Source: an uncultured Lachnospiraceae bacterium
GTDB lineage: Bacteria > Bacillota > Clostridia > Lachnospirales > Lachnospiraceae
Assembly (NCBI GenBank): GCA_905209865.1
Contig: CAJLUP010000065.1
Span: 1 to 9,832, forward strand
Direction: 5' to 3'
DNA: 9,832 nt
Each line of letters opens with the position of its first letter. Within the stretch, counting starts at the first letter, position 1. The position numbers and the translations under genes were made by a program. Below, in pieces: positions 1 to 6,385 of this stretch. The notes under the pieces are model-generated. The model searched no databases. It worked only from the letters and a program-made list of their open reading frames with translations, and had not been told where the DNA came from.

Positions 1-17
1 CTGGGAATTACATTCGT

Positions 18-46
18 AGCATATCACCCATCCACGGTTCTGTCAA
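18..46 (-). promoter_or_regulatory. Strong divergent sigma-A promoter firing out of the left edge
   Basis: Read on the minus strand, a perfect -35 TTGACA (41-46) is followed by a 17-base spacer and a -10 TATGCT (18-23). A TG one base upstream of the -10 makes it an extended -10. Transcription would start near position 11 and leave the window leftwards. This implies a minus-strand gene just outside the window, divergent from spoVB. Its identity cannot be read here. The three-part match (both hexamers and the spacing) makes chance unlikely, but no transcript is observed. Confidence 0.75.
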
Positions 47-60
47 GACTCCTTCTGTCA
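38..60. repeat. Direct repeat TTCTGTCA x2 over the divergent promoter
   Basis: The octamer TTCTGTCA occurs at 38-45 and again at 53-60, 15 bases apart start to start (TGACAGAA on the minus strand). The first copy contains most of the -35 hexamer of the leftward promoter and the second lies just upstream of it. Direct repeats in this position could be an operator or activator site, but two 8-mers is modest evidence and no regulator is identified. Confidence 0.3.
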
Positions 61-95
61 TATGTTTTTAACAAGTATCGCCTGCCATGGCAGCT

Positions 96-103
96 CGAGG
101 TGA
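96..103 (+). promoter_or_regulatory. Ribosome binding site that sets the spoVB start
   Basis: CGAGGTGA lies 4 bases before the ATG at 108. The earlier in-frame ATG at 87 has no comparable site, and the GAGGTGA would fall inside its coding sequence. The 108 start is therefore preferred. Confidence 0.7.
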
Positions 104-107
104 TTTT

Positions 108-1502
108 ATGCTTCCCAATCCAAATAAGATCCACCGTTTTTCTTCTCACAAGCTGTTTCGCAAAGCCGCTGTTCTAACTGTTGCCGGATTAATCACACGC
201 ATTATGGGATTCTTCTTTCGCATTTTCTTAAGTCACGCTTTCGGAGAAGAAAATGTCGGATTATACCAGCTTATTTTCCCTGTCTACGGTCTCTGTCTTT
301 CTATCAGTACATTTGGTATCCAGACGGCTGTTTCACATATGGTCGCGGAAAAAATGTCGGCAGACACAGACCGCACTCCCTGTTCTGCTTTTTCTGATTC
401 CAAACGACAAAAAGAAGCCGGAAACATCCTTGCAGTTTCTCTCGGCTTCACGATTTTTCTATCCCTGATTGAATTATATGTTCTTCAAAAAAACGCATCC
501 TATATTGCAGTCGCTTTTTTAGGAGATGCCAGATGCGAAAACCTCCTTCTCATCATCTCCTACGCTTTACCCTTCGCCGCAATACACAGTTGTATCTGCG
601 GATACAGCTTCGGTCTTCAACAAACAAAATTACCAGCTTTGTCGCAGCTTATTGAACAATCTGCAAGAATTCTTTTTGTCATACTGCTCTTTTTCTTTAC
701 AAAAAACACCGGAAGAGCTCCCTCTGTAAAACTTGCCGCCGCCGGAATTGCTGCAGGGGAAATTACTGCCGCACTTTTTTCGATACAAATGCTCAACAGA
801 CAGAACCGCCCTCATTACACTCCTTCCACTCCCGCAATTTTCCGTACTTTCAGAAAGTTGTTCCGTCTGTCTGTTCCTCTTACCGCTAATCGGGCGGCAG
901 TCACTTTACTTCAAAGTATCGAAGCCGCTTCTATTCCGACTTTTTTAAAAATCTATGGCATGACTTCATCCGAAGCGCTTCGCCTGTACGGCGTACTGAC
1001 TGGAATGGCGCTCCCATGTATTCTGTTCCCTTCGGCGCTCACTTCCTCCATCGGAACGGTATTAATGCCTGCTGTCAGTGCAGCACAGGCGTCCGATAAT
1101 AAGAAACGCATCATTCAATTACTGAAACAATCTGTAGGAAGCTGTTTTATCTTAGGTCTTGGATGCTGCCTTTTCTTTCTTATCTTCGGAAAATTTCTCG
1201 GAACAATTCTATTCCACAGTTCAACTGCCGGAGATTTTATTCTTACCCTTTCATGGATCTGTCCGTTTCTCTACACAAATACAGCCCTCACAAGCGCCAT
1301 CAACGGACTCGGAAAAACCTTCTATACTTTTTTGATCAATACCGCCGGTCTGCTTGTCCGCATTGCCGGAGTCTTTCTTGCAATTCCATATTTTGGAATA
1401 CAAGGGTACTTGATCGGACTTCTTGTAAGTCAATTTCTCGTGTTTGGAATCGCGGTTCTGCTTCTATCCATCCACTTTTACAAAGAACCTTCTCATCTGT
1501 AG
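108..1502 (+). CDS. spoVB: SpoVB-like lipid flippase/polysaccharide export protein (MOP/MVF family)
   Basis: 464-residue polytopic membrane protein of the MOP superfamily (MurJ/SpoVB/PST branch), which in sporulating Firmicutes is needed for spore cortex formation and is thought to move lipid-linked precursors across the membrane. The N-terminus has the family layout: a basic start, then VLTVAGLITRIMGFFFRIFL and a GLYQL motif near residue 55 leading into PVYGL. Many hydrophobic segments follow to the C-terminus, consistent with 12-14 helices. A polar Ser/Asp/Lys loop at about residues 82-103 separates early helices. The length is shorter than the roughly 520 residues of B. subtilis SpoVB but within family range. 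The 108 start is chosen on its close GAGGTGA site. It is the only plus-strand gene here and converges on spoIIM, another sporulation gene. Other MOP paralogues (YtgP, MurJ-like) are possible, so the spoVB name is a best family assignment. I see no clear sporulation sigma promoter in the 107 bases upstream. Confidence 0.75.
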   Translation: MLPNPNKIHRFSSHKLFRKAAVLTVAGLITRIMGFFFRIFLSHAFGEENVGLYQLIFPVYGLCLSISTFGIQTAVSHMVAEKMSADTDRTPCSAFSDSKRQKEAGNILAVSLGFTIFLSLIELYVLQKNASYIAVAFLGDARCENLLLIISYALPFAAIHSCICGYSFGLQQTKLPALSQLIEQSARILFVILLFFFTKNTGRAPSVKLAAAGIAAGEITAALFSIQMLNRQNRPHYTPSTPAIFRTFRKLFRLSVPLTANRAAVTLLQSIEAASIPTFLKIYGMTSSEALRLYGVLTGMALPCILFPSALTSSIGTVLMPAVSAAQASDNKKRIIQLLKQSVGSCFILGLGCCLFFLIFGKFLGTILFHSSTAGDFILTLSWICPFLYTNTALTSAINGLGKTFYTFLINTAGLLVRIAGVFLAIPYFGIQGYLIGLLVSQFLVFGIAVLLLSIHFYKEPSHL

Positions 1503-1526
1503 ACGATATGCATTTTGCACATCGTC
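1502..1526. terminator. 25-bp inverted repeat between convergent spoVB and spoIIM
   Basis: GACGATATGCA, loop TTT, TGCACATCGTC. The arms pair at 10 of 11 positions. The odd pair is A-C in plus-strand RNA but a G-U wobble in minus-strand RNA. It starts on the last base of the spoVB stop codon and ends 18 bases before the spoIIM stop. No T-tract follows on either strand, so it is not a canonical intrinsic terminator. It could still end or protect both convergent transcripts. The structure is visible; the function is inferred. Confidence 0.5.
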
Positions 1527-1543
1527 TGCAGAGCTTTACGAAA

Positions 1544-2083
1544 CTACATATAACCTAAAAACAATTTCACTAGCATAGGATTTACATACAATTCTGTAAT
1601 AATCCCTAAACTCATCATCAATCCCACAAAAATCGTTTTCTGTCTGTTCCACAGTCTTTCTCCTGATGTACAGCAATATTTCAAAAGCACAAAATAAGCC
1701 GGTATGTAGAAAAGAAATTGGGGACAAACTCCGATAAGACACAAAAGACATCCTTTCATTCCCATATTCGTTGCCGCCAACGAGACAAGAACTCCTGCCG
1801 ATACGCCTGTCCACCCAAGAAATATCCCGGCACTTATTTTTCGCAGCTTTGTAAGCGCCATACCCGAAAGAAGAAAAAATGGGACGAAGCGTATTCTAAT
1901 CAGATACCACAAATATTCCGTTTCATCTATCTTGATATTTCGAAACTGTTCCAAGAAATAGTCACTGAACAAATCCGGAGACGCAACATATTTCTCAGCA
2001 ATAAAATTCACATAAACAATTCCAATCAAAAATCCCGGCATAAACAAAGCCGCCAACTGCTTTCTCGCATGAAATATCTTCAT
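1544..2083 (-). CDS. spoIIM: Stage II sporulation protein M (SpoIIM, DUF95 family)
   Basis: 179-residue integral membrane protein. In Bacillus, SpoIIM works with SpoIID and SpoIIP in the DMP complex that remodels septal peptidoglycan during forespore engulfment. About five hydrophobic segments are visible near residues 11-28, 63-80, 85-105, 111-135 and 150-168. The family-like core KGCLLCLIGVCPQFLFYIPA (110-129) resembles the Bacillus stretch with Pro-Gln before a hydrophobic Ile-Pro-Ala run. The C-terminal ELYVNP (164-169) matches the Bacillus EAYLSP position. At 179 residues it is slightly shorter than the roughly 210 of Bacillus SpoIIM. An upstream nudF-like gene on the same strand, 123 bases away, supports the call because those genes are also close in Bacillus. 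The ATG at 2083 has an in-frame stop just upstream and no well-spaced Shine-Dalgarno (nearest AGGAGG is 14 bases away), so initiation is unusual. The family assignment is from memory of motifs. Confidence 0.72.
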   Translation of the reverse strand: MKIFHARKQLAALFMPGFLIGIVYVNFIAEKYVASPDLFSDYFLEQFRNIKIDETEYLWYLIRIRFVPFFLLSGMALTKLRKISAGIFLGWTGVSAGVLVSLAATNMGMKGCLLCLIGVCPQFLFYIPAYFVLLKYCCTSGERLWNRQKTIFVGLMMSLGIITELYVNPMLVKLFLGYM

Positions 2084-2097
2084 CCTTATTCTTCATT

Positions 2098-2103
2098 CCT
2101 CCT
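2098..2103 (-). promoter_or_regulatory. Badly spaced AGGAGG ahead of spoIIM
   Basis: A perfect AGGAGG lies 14 bases upstream of the spoIIM ATG (2083), longer than the usual 5-10. It is only 2 bases from another ATG in a different frame. Farther upstream, AAAGGTGAG with good spacing serves a GTG at 2114, which opens a 39-codon frame (1995-2114) overlapping the spoIIM start. Translation of spoIIM may be weak or coupled to that short frame. Confidence 0.4.
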
Positions 2104-2129
2104 GCTATCCGCACAAAATCTCACCTTTC

Positions 2130-2161
2130 TTAGTATGTGCTTTACGCTTTCATTGATATTT
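2130..2161 (-). promoter_or_regulatory. Possible sigma-E-like promoter for spoIIM
   Basis: On the minus strand, CATACTAA (2130-2137) resembles the sigma-E -10 consensus CATACAAT. AAATATC (2155-2161) provides an ATA -35 core about 19 bases upstream, slightly longer than the expected 16-18. It lies 47 bases before the spoIIM ATG. B. subtilis spoIIM is sigma-E dependent, so the site is plausible, but the match is imperfect and the region is AT-rich. Confidence 0.25.
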
Positions 2162-2206
2162 CATTATATGCCGGAACTTTCTCATTATTCATATACTGTG
2201 CCGCCT

Positions 2207-2746
2207 CTAGCTTTCGTATTTTACTGCATACGCCATCAGTGATGCGACAGTTTTTGCATCTTCAATTTCCCCTGTAAATATTTTTTCTTTTAACTCTTCC
2301 AAAGAGTACGCTTTCAAATCAATAAACTCATCTTCATCCAAATGCTGTTTTGAAGGGATCAGATCTTTTGCAACATAAACCTCAATCTTTTCATTACAAA
2401 ACGCAACTGTCGTCCGAAGAGTAATCAGCCATTCTAATTTTTCACTTCTATATCCTGTCTCCTCTTCTAATTCCCTTGCAGCACATTCGATTCCCGGCTC
2501 TTCTTCAGCATCCAGTGCCCCTGCGGGTATTTCCAGTGTATATCGCTCCAACGCATTCCGATACTGACGCACCATAAGAATCTTCCCATCTTTTGTCACC
2601 GGGACTACCGCAGCAGCTCCTTTGTGTTTAATAAAATCCCATATAACAGTATGATCTCCGTTAATCTCCATTGTATCCTGATAAAAATCAATAATTTTCC
2701 CTTTGAATTTCAGTTCCCTGTTCACTCGTTTAATCTGTTCGCTCAT
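2207..2746 (-). CDS. nudF: Nudix hydrolase, probable ADP-ribose pyrophosphatase
   Basis: 179-residue cytoplasmic enzyme expected to hydrolyse ADP-ribose to AMP and ribose 5-phosphate. It has the ADP-ribose pyrophosphatase layout: an N-terminal beta region, VRQYR at 59-63, EIPAG at 72-76, then the Nudix box from G76 to Y99 with RELEEETGY (91-99) carrying the metal-binding glutamates. The box has six rather than five residues between the first Gly and the Glu (G76-x6-E83-x7-R91). The usual Pro-Gly substrate loop appears as TTVAFCNE (112-119). These may be subfamily traits. The ATG at 2746 is chosen because AAAGGAG lies 10 bases upstream. A longer frame to a TTG at 2815 would add a low-complexity RERRERR stretch with no ribosome site and is rejected. 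It lies 219 bases downstream of rny, beyond a terminator, so it needs its own promoter, which I cannot identify convincingly. No terminator separates it from spoIIM. Confidence 0.85.
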   Translation of the reverse strand: MSEQIKRVNRELKFKGKIIDFYQDTMEINGDHTVIWDFIKHKGAAAVVPVTKDGKILMVRQYRNALERYTLEIPAGALDAEEEPGIECAARELEEETGYRSEKLEWLITLRTTVAFCNEKIEVYVAKDLIPSKQHLDEDEFIDLKAYSLEELKEKIFTGEIEDAKTVASLMAYAVKYES

Positions 2747-2789
2747 CCTCTTTTTTCTCCTTTCTCTTCTTTCTCTTCTTTCTCTTTTT
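2747..2789 (-). repeat. 43-base homopurine tract with 9-bp tandem repeat ahead of nudF
   Basis: On the minus strand, 2747-2789 is entirely A and G. On the plus strand it contains TTTCTCTTC at 2761-2769 and 2770-2778, then a near copy TTTCTCTTT at 2779-2787. The nudF ribosome binding site AAAGGAG (2757-2763) lies inside the tract. Such repeats can change copy number by slippage, which would alter the leader next to the ribosome site. Copy-number variation is inferred, not seen. Confidence 0.7.
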
Positions 2790-2813
2790 GCACAATGATC
2801 CGCCAATTTATTC

Positions 2814-2908
2814 AATCACAGGAAGTGCTAAAAGACACATTCCGGAATTGTAAGCGACCGCCAAGGTCTCGGGCAAGCCCGGACTTTGTCTCGTCGTCAT
2901 TGCAAAAA
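2814..2908 (-). repeat. Interspersed 95-bp repeat, copy A (between rny terminator and nudF)
   Basis: Aligns without a gap to 6563-6657 with about 77 of 95 bases identical (hand count). The best conserved block includes CACATTCCGG and GGACTTTG on the plus strand. Its right end is the A-run that serves as the T-tract of the rny terminator on the minus strand, so on that strand it begins exactly where the terminator ends. It then runs to about 67 bases from the nudF ATG. No coding sequence is supported in it. It contains CGGGC-AA-GCCCG (a potential hairpin) that is not preserved in copy B. I do not recognise the element. Confidence 0.85.
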
Positions 2909-2936
2909 AGAAAGCCCTCGTCTTTCGACAAGGGCT
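2904..2936 (-). terminator. Intrinsic terminator of rny
   Basis: On the minus strand an AGCCCT/AGGGCT stem (outer arms 2931-2936 and 2913-2918) continues inward past one mismatch to GTC/GAC around a 4-base loop. It is followed by a T-rich tail read from the complement of 2904-2912 (TTCTTTTTT). It lies about 30 bases after the rny stop. Stem, loop and tail all fit a strong Rho-independent terminator. Confidence 0.88.
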
Positions 2937-2965
2937 GGTCTTTCATCTGCTGTTATGATTCTTTG

Positions 2966-4525
2966 CTATTTCGCATAATCTGTCGCCCGTGACTCACGGA
3001 TTACATTGACTTTAATCTGTCCAGGATACTCAAGTTCAAATTCAATCTGTTTTGCAATATCCCTTGCCATAAGCACCATATCATCATCAGATACCTGCTC
3101 CGGAACTACCATAACTCGAATCTCTCTACCTGCCTGAATGGCAAAAGATTTATCCACGCCTTTAAACTGGTTGGTAATCTCTTCTAACTGTTTCAATCTG
3201 TTGGTGTATGTTTCGATCGTCTCGCGTCTTGCACCTGGTCTTGCCGCTGAGATTGTATCGGCCGCCTGCACTACACATGCGATCAATGTCTGCGGTTCAA
3301 CATCTCCGTGATGTGATTCCACAGCGTTGATTACGGTTGCAGATTCTTTATATTTTCTACAAAGATCCACACCGATCTGAATATGTGACCCTTCTACATC
3401 ATGGTCGATAGATTTTCCTATGTCATGCAGGAGTCCGGCACGTTTTGCCATTCTGACATCTATACCGATTTCACCCGCAAGAAGTCCTGATAACTGTGCT
3501 ACTTCTATCGAATGTTTCAATGCATTCTGTCCATAGCTTGTTCTGAACTTCATACGTCCGAGAAGCCGGATCAGCTCTGGATGGATTCCAGGCACACCTA
3601 CTTCTAAGGCTGCCGCTTCTCCTTCTTCTCTGATCATCGTCTCGACTTCTTTCTGCGCCTTTTCTACCATCTCTTCAATTCTCGCCGGATGAATACGTCC
3701 ATCTACGATCAAACGTTCAAGCGCGATTCTTGCAACTTCCCTGCGGATCGGATCAAATCCGGATAACACAACTGCTTCCGGAGTATCGTCAATAATCAGT
3801 TCCACACCGGTCAAAGTCTCAAGTGTACGGATATTTCTGCCTTCACGACCGATAATACGTCCTTTCATCTCGTCACTTGGGAGCTGCACTACAGAAATTG
3901 TTGTTTCTGCAACATGATCAGCTGCACATCTCTGGATTGCATTGACAACATATTCTTTTGCTTTCTTGTCTGCCTCTTCCTTCGCCTGTGTCTCCAATTC
4001 TCTGACCATTTTTGCAGTGTCATGCTTAACATCTTCTTCAACAGTTTTCAACAGATATTCTTTTGCCTGTTCGGAGGTAAGTCCTGAGATTCGTTCCAGT
4101 TCCTGCACACGTTTCTGATTCAGCTCTTCTACCTTGGCTTCCCGCTGACGAAGCTGGTCTTCTTTCGCCGTAAGCTTCGACTCCCGATGTTCTAACATAT
4201 CGGAACGCTTATCAACTGCCTCTTCTTTTGCCAGCACCCTTTTCTCATAGCGCTGTAATTCCGCTCTTCTTTCTTTCGTCTCCTTTTCAAGATCATTCTT
4301 CGTCTTGATAGATTCTTCTTTTACTTCCAAAAGAGCTTCCTTTTTCGTTGTTTCAGCAGTCTTCACAGCATCATCGATGATCTCTCTTGCTTTCGCCTCT
4401 GCATTTCCGATCTTGCTGTCCGCATTCTTTTTCAGACCGGAAATCGTCATAAAACGAGAAACCACCCCAACTATCAAAGCGAGTGCCGCGGCAAGTAAAA
4501 TAGCAATCACTAAATCTACTTGCAC
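2966..4525 (-). CDS. rny: Ribonuclease Y
   Basis: 519-residue membrane-anchored endoribonuclease that starts decay and processing of many mRNAs in Firmicutes and partners with degradosome proteins. Order of parts: a single N-terminal membrane helix (about 4-23), a long charged coiled coil (about 35-200) rich in Glu, Lys and Arg, a KH RNA-binding domain with the GxxG loop G226-R-E-G229 inside GRIIGREGR (222-230), and an HD phosphohydrolase domain. HD-domain metal ligands are visible as H338, the pair H367-D368 in LLHDIGKS, H405-H406, and D423 in AADT. The length matches the usual 510-520. The start is GTG at 4525, with AAGGAGG 7 bases upstream and an in-frame stop just before it. It has its own promoter (4582-4610) and terminator. 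Read-through from recA-recX is also possible because no terminator lies between recX and rny. Confidence 0.97.
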   Translation of the reverse strand: MQVDLVIAILLAAALALIVGVVSRFMTISGLKKNADSKIGNAEAKAREIIDDAVKTAETTKKEALLEVKEESIKTKNDLEKETKERRAELQRYEKRVLAKEEAVDKRSDMLEHRESKLTAKEDQLRQREAKVEELNQKRVQELERISGLTSEQAKEYLLKTVEEDVKHDTAKMVRELETQAKEEADKKAKEYVVNAIQRCAADHVAETTISVVQLPSDEMKGRIIGREGRNIRTLETLTGVELIIDDTPEAVVLSGFDPIRREVARIALERLIVDGRIHPARIEEMVEKAQKEVETMIREEGEAAALEVGVPGIHPELIRLLGRMKFRTSYGQNALKHSIEVAQLSGLLAGEIGIDVRMAKRAGLLHDIGKSIDHDVEGSHIQIGVDLCRKYKESATVINAVESHHGDVEPQTLIACVVQAADTISAARPGARRETIETYTNRLKQLEEITNQFKGVDKSFAIQAGREIRVMVVPEQVSDDDMVLMARDIAKQIEFELEYPGQIKVNVIRESRATDYAK

Positions 4526-4581
4526 AGGAGCACCTCCTTATTAAATTTTCATTGTACATATTACTTAAATACAACACTTAA

Positions 4582-4610
4582 ATTTTATACTGTTTTCACA
4601 ACAATGTCAA
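4582..4610 (-). promoter_or_regulatory. Sigma-A promoter of rny, overlapping the recX stop
   Basis: Minus-strand TTGACA (4605-4610), a 17-base spacer and TAAAAT (4582-4587), within an AT-rich gap. The TGA stop codon of recX (4607-4609) is part of the -35 hexamer. Transcription would begin near 4575, leaving about 50 bases of leader before the rny GTG. Confidence 0.7.
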
Positions 4611-5221
4611 GCATCGTCATTACAATTTTGTATCACTTGACGGACGGTTTCATAACGAAATCCTTTCCGCCCGAAATAACCATATATTTTCTGCTTTTCC
4701 GCCTCATCCACCGTATTTGGATCAAAATGTTTTTTCCTTAAAATTCGTCGAATAGCCGCCTCTTCTCCTTCTTCTTCGTAACAGATCTCCAATGCATTTT
4801 CCGCTATTTCTGAAGAAATCCCCTTTTGCATCAAAGCCATTCGAATCTCTTTTCTGCTCTTTGAGCCCTGTTTGCTCCTCACAAAATTTTCTGCATACCG
4901 CGCATCATTAATATACCCAAACGATTTGACATATTCAACAGCCTGATCCACTATGTCAGGAGGATACAGCCCTTGCCGAAGCTTTTCCCGCAAAGCTTCT
5001 TCTGTTCGATCCATATCTTCCAAAAGATGCATCGCCCGAAGTTTTGCTCTTTTCAATATCACTTCTTGTCGTATTTTTTGCTCTGTTTCAGGAGAAAGTT
5101 CTTCCCCGATCTTAATGCAAAAACGTGAGACTTCTCCTTTATAAAGGACAAAAGCAAATGTTTCGTCAAGATAAATTTTAAACTTCGTTTTTGTACATGG
5201 CTCGATTTTAGTAACTATCAT
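4607..5221 (-). CDS. recX: RecX, RecA regulatory protein
   Basis: 204-residue cytoplasmic protein that binds RecA filaments and modulates their activity. The family repeats of three-helix units are visible: the first from about residue 56 (KRAKLRAMHLL then RTEEALREKL), the second with FGYINDARYA (101-110) and ENFVRSK. A third unit around KSRKEIRMALMQKGI (121-135) and a C-terminal one ending GFRYETVRQVI (187-197) complete it. The roughly 50-residue N-terminal extension rich in Lys and Thr is typical of Firmicute RecX. The start ATG overlaps the recA stop by four bases (ATGA), with AGGTGA 9 bases upstream inside the end of recA, so translational coupling is likely. As the second gene of the LexA-controlled recA unit it should be induced together with RecA. 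Confidence 0.93.
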   Translation of the reverse strand: MIVTKIEPCTKTKFKIYLDETFAFVLYKGEVSRFCIKIGEELSPETEQKIRQEVILKRAKLRAMHLLEDMDRTEEALREKLRQGLYPPDIVDQAVEYVKSFGYINDARYAENFVRSKQGSKSRKEIRMALMQKGISSEIAENALEICYEEEGEEAAIRRILRKKHFDPNTVDEAEKQKIYGYFGRKGFRYETVRQVIQNCNDDA

Positions 5222-6321
5222 TCGTTTCCATCACCTTTTAATGCAAGGTCATCGCTTTTTTCTTTTTGAACCTTCTCTTTTTTCGATTCTTTCGGCTCTG
5301 TTCCGGTCTGCGCTTCAGGGACAGTTCCAAGCTGATAATGTTCCCGTACTTTCTTTTCTAATTCTTCCATTACTTCCGGATGTGCCGACAAATAGGTCTT
5401 CGCATTTTCACGGCCCTGTCCGATCTTATCTCCTTCATATGCATACCATGCTCCGCTCTTTTTCACCAAATCAAGTTTCGTTGCCAAATCAAGGATATCT
5501 CCTTCTTTTGAAATTCCCTTTCCGAACATAATATCAAATTCCGCTTCTTTAAACGGCGGTGCAATCTTATTTTTCACAATCTTGATACGAGTATGGTTTC
5601 CGACCATCTCTCCGCTTTGCTTCAGAGTCTCTGTCTTTCTGACATCCATACGGACAGACGCGTAAAATTTAAGCGCTCTTCCTCCGGTTGTCGTCTCCGG
5701 ATTTCCAAACATCACTCCGACTTTTTCTCGAAGCTGATTGATAAAGATCACAATACAATTCGACTTGCTGATTACCGGTGTCAGTTTTCGAAGCGCCTGA
5801 GACATCAGTCTTGCCTGCAGTCCGACATGACTGTCTCCCATATCGCCTTCAATCTCCTGTCTCGGCACAAGAGCCGCAACAGAATCGACTACAATGATAT
5901 CGATCGCTCCTGAACGCGCCATCGTCTCCGCTATCTCCAATGCCTGATCTCCGCTGTCCGGCTGTGAGATATAAAGTTCATCTATATCAACGCCTATATT
6001 CTTCGCATATACTGGATCAAGCGCATGTTCTGCATCAATAAATCCCGCAATACCGCCCCTTTTCTGAACTTCCGCAATCATATGAAGCGCAACCGTCGTC
6101 TTACCACTGGACTCAGGACCATAAACTTCAATCACACGTCCTTTCGGAACGCCGCCCAATCCAAGTGCGATATCCAAGCTTAAGCACCCTGTAGGAACCG
6201 TTTCCACAGCCACATGAGCACCTGATTCTCCAAGCTTCATCACCGCGCCTTTTCCAAAATCTTTCTCAAGCTTCGCAATCGCTGCGTCCAATGCTTTTTT
6301 CTTCTCATCATTTCCTGCCAT
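5218..6321 (-). CDS. recA: Recombinase RecA
   Basis: 367-residue ATP-dependent DNA strand-exchange protein and co-protease for LexA cleavage. Walker A is GPESSGKT (68-75). Walker B is the hydrophobic strand ending at D146 in IIVVDS (142-147). The DNA-binding L1/L2 regions are present, with L1 around EGDMGDSHVG (158-167) and L2 around the NPETTTGG segment (207-214). QLRE (196-199) is also present. The C-terminal domain ends in an acidic/lysine-rich tail (about 335-367), longer than in many homologues but common in clostridia. The ATG at 6321 has AAGGAG 10-11 bases upstream. It leads the recA-recX unit. A perfect LexA box at 6361-6374 lies between the promoter and the start, so SOS control is expected. 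Confidence 0.98.
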   Translation of the reverse strand: MAGNDEKKKALDAAIAKLEKDFGKGAVMKLGESGAHVAVETVPTGCLSLDIALGLGGVPKGRVIEVYGPESSGKTTVALHMIAEVQKRGGIAGFIDAEHALDPVYAKNIGVDIDELYISQPDSGDQALEIAETMARSGAIDIIVVDSVAALVPRQEIEGDMGDSHVGLQARLMSQALRKLTPVISKSNCIVIFINQLREKVGVMFGNPETTTGGRALKFYASVRMDVRKTETLKQSGEMVGNHTRIKIVKNKIAPPFKEAEFDIMFGKGISKEGDILDLATKLDLVKKSGAWYAYEGDKIGQGRENAKTYLSAHPEVMEELEKKVREHYQLGTVPEAQTGTEPKESKKEKVQKEKSDDLALKGDGNE

Positions 6322-6360
6322 AATAAAATGTCTCCTTCTTTATATCGAATTTTTCAGTAT

Positions 6361-6374
6361 CGAACAGTTGTTCG
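6361..6374 (-). promoter_or_regulatory. LexA (DinR) SOS operator of recA
   Basis: CGAACAGTTGTTCG on the plus strand fits the Bacillus/Clostridium LexA consensus CGAAC-N4-GTTCG exactly and is an inverted repeat. It lies about 40 bases upstream of the recA ATG and just downstream of the predicted -10, so bound LexA would block transcription initiation or early elongation. Confidence 0.93.
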
Positions 6375-6385
6375 CTTCTGTTATT

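Noticed and set aside
53..66. Possible sigma-E, sigma-K or sigma-A promoter for spoVB around CATATGTT
   Set aside because: The -10-like element has no acceptable -35 at the spacing required by any of these sigma factors.
1..174. Open plus-strand frame from the left edge to about 174, possibly the tail of a preceding gene
   Set aside because: It overlaps the well-supported spoVB start and ribosome site, and the strong leftward promoter in 18-46 indicates an intergenic region. The translated segment resembles no family I know.
1718..2242. 174-codon plus-strand open frame
   Set aside because: Antisense to spoIIM, with Lys/Arg/Ser/His-rich composition typical of a shadow frame. No ribosome site or known motif.
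2747..2815. N-terminal extension of the Nudix protein to a TTG at 2815
   Set aside because: It encodes low-complexity RERRERR from a purine repeat, has no ribosome site, and the ATG at 2746 has AAAGGAG at good spacing.
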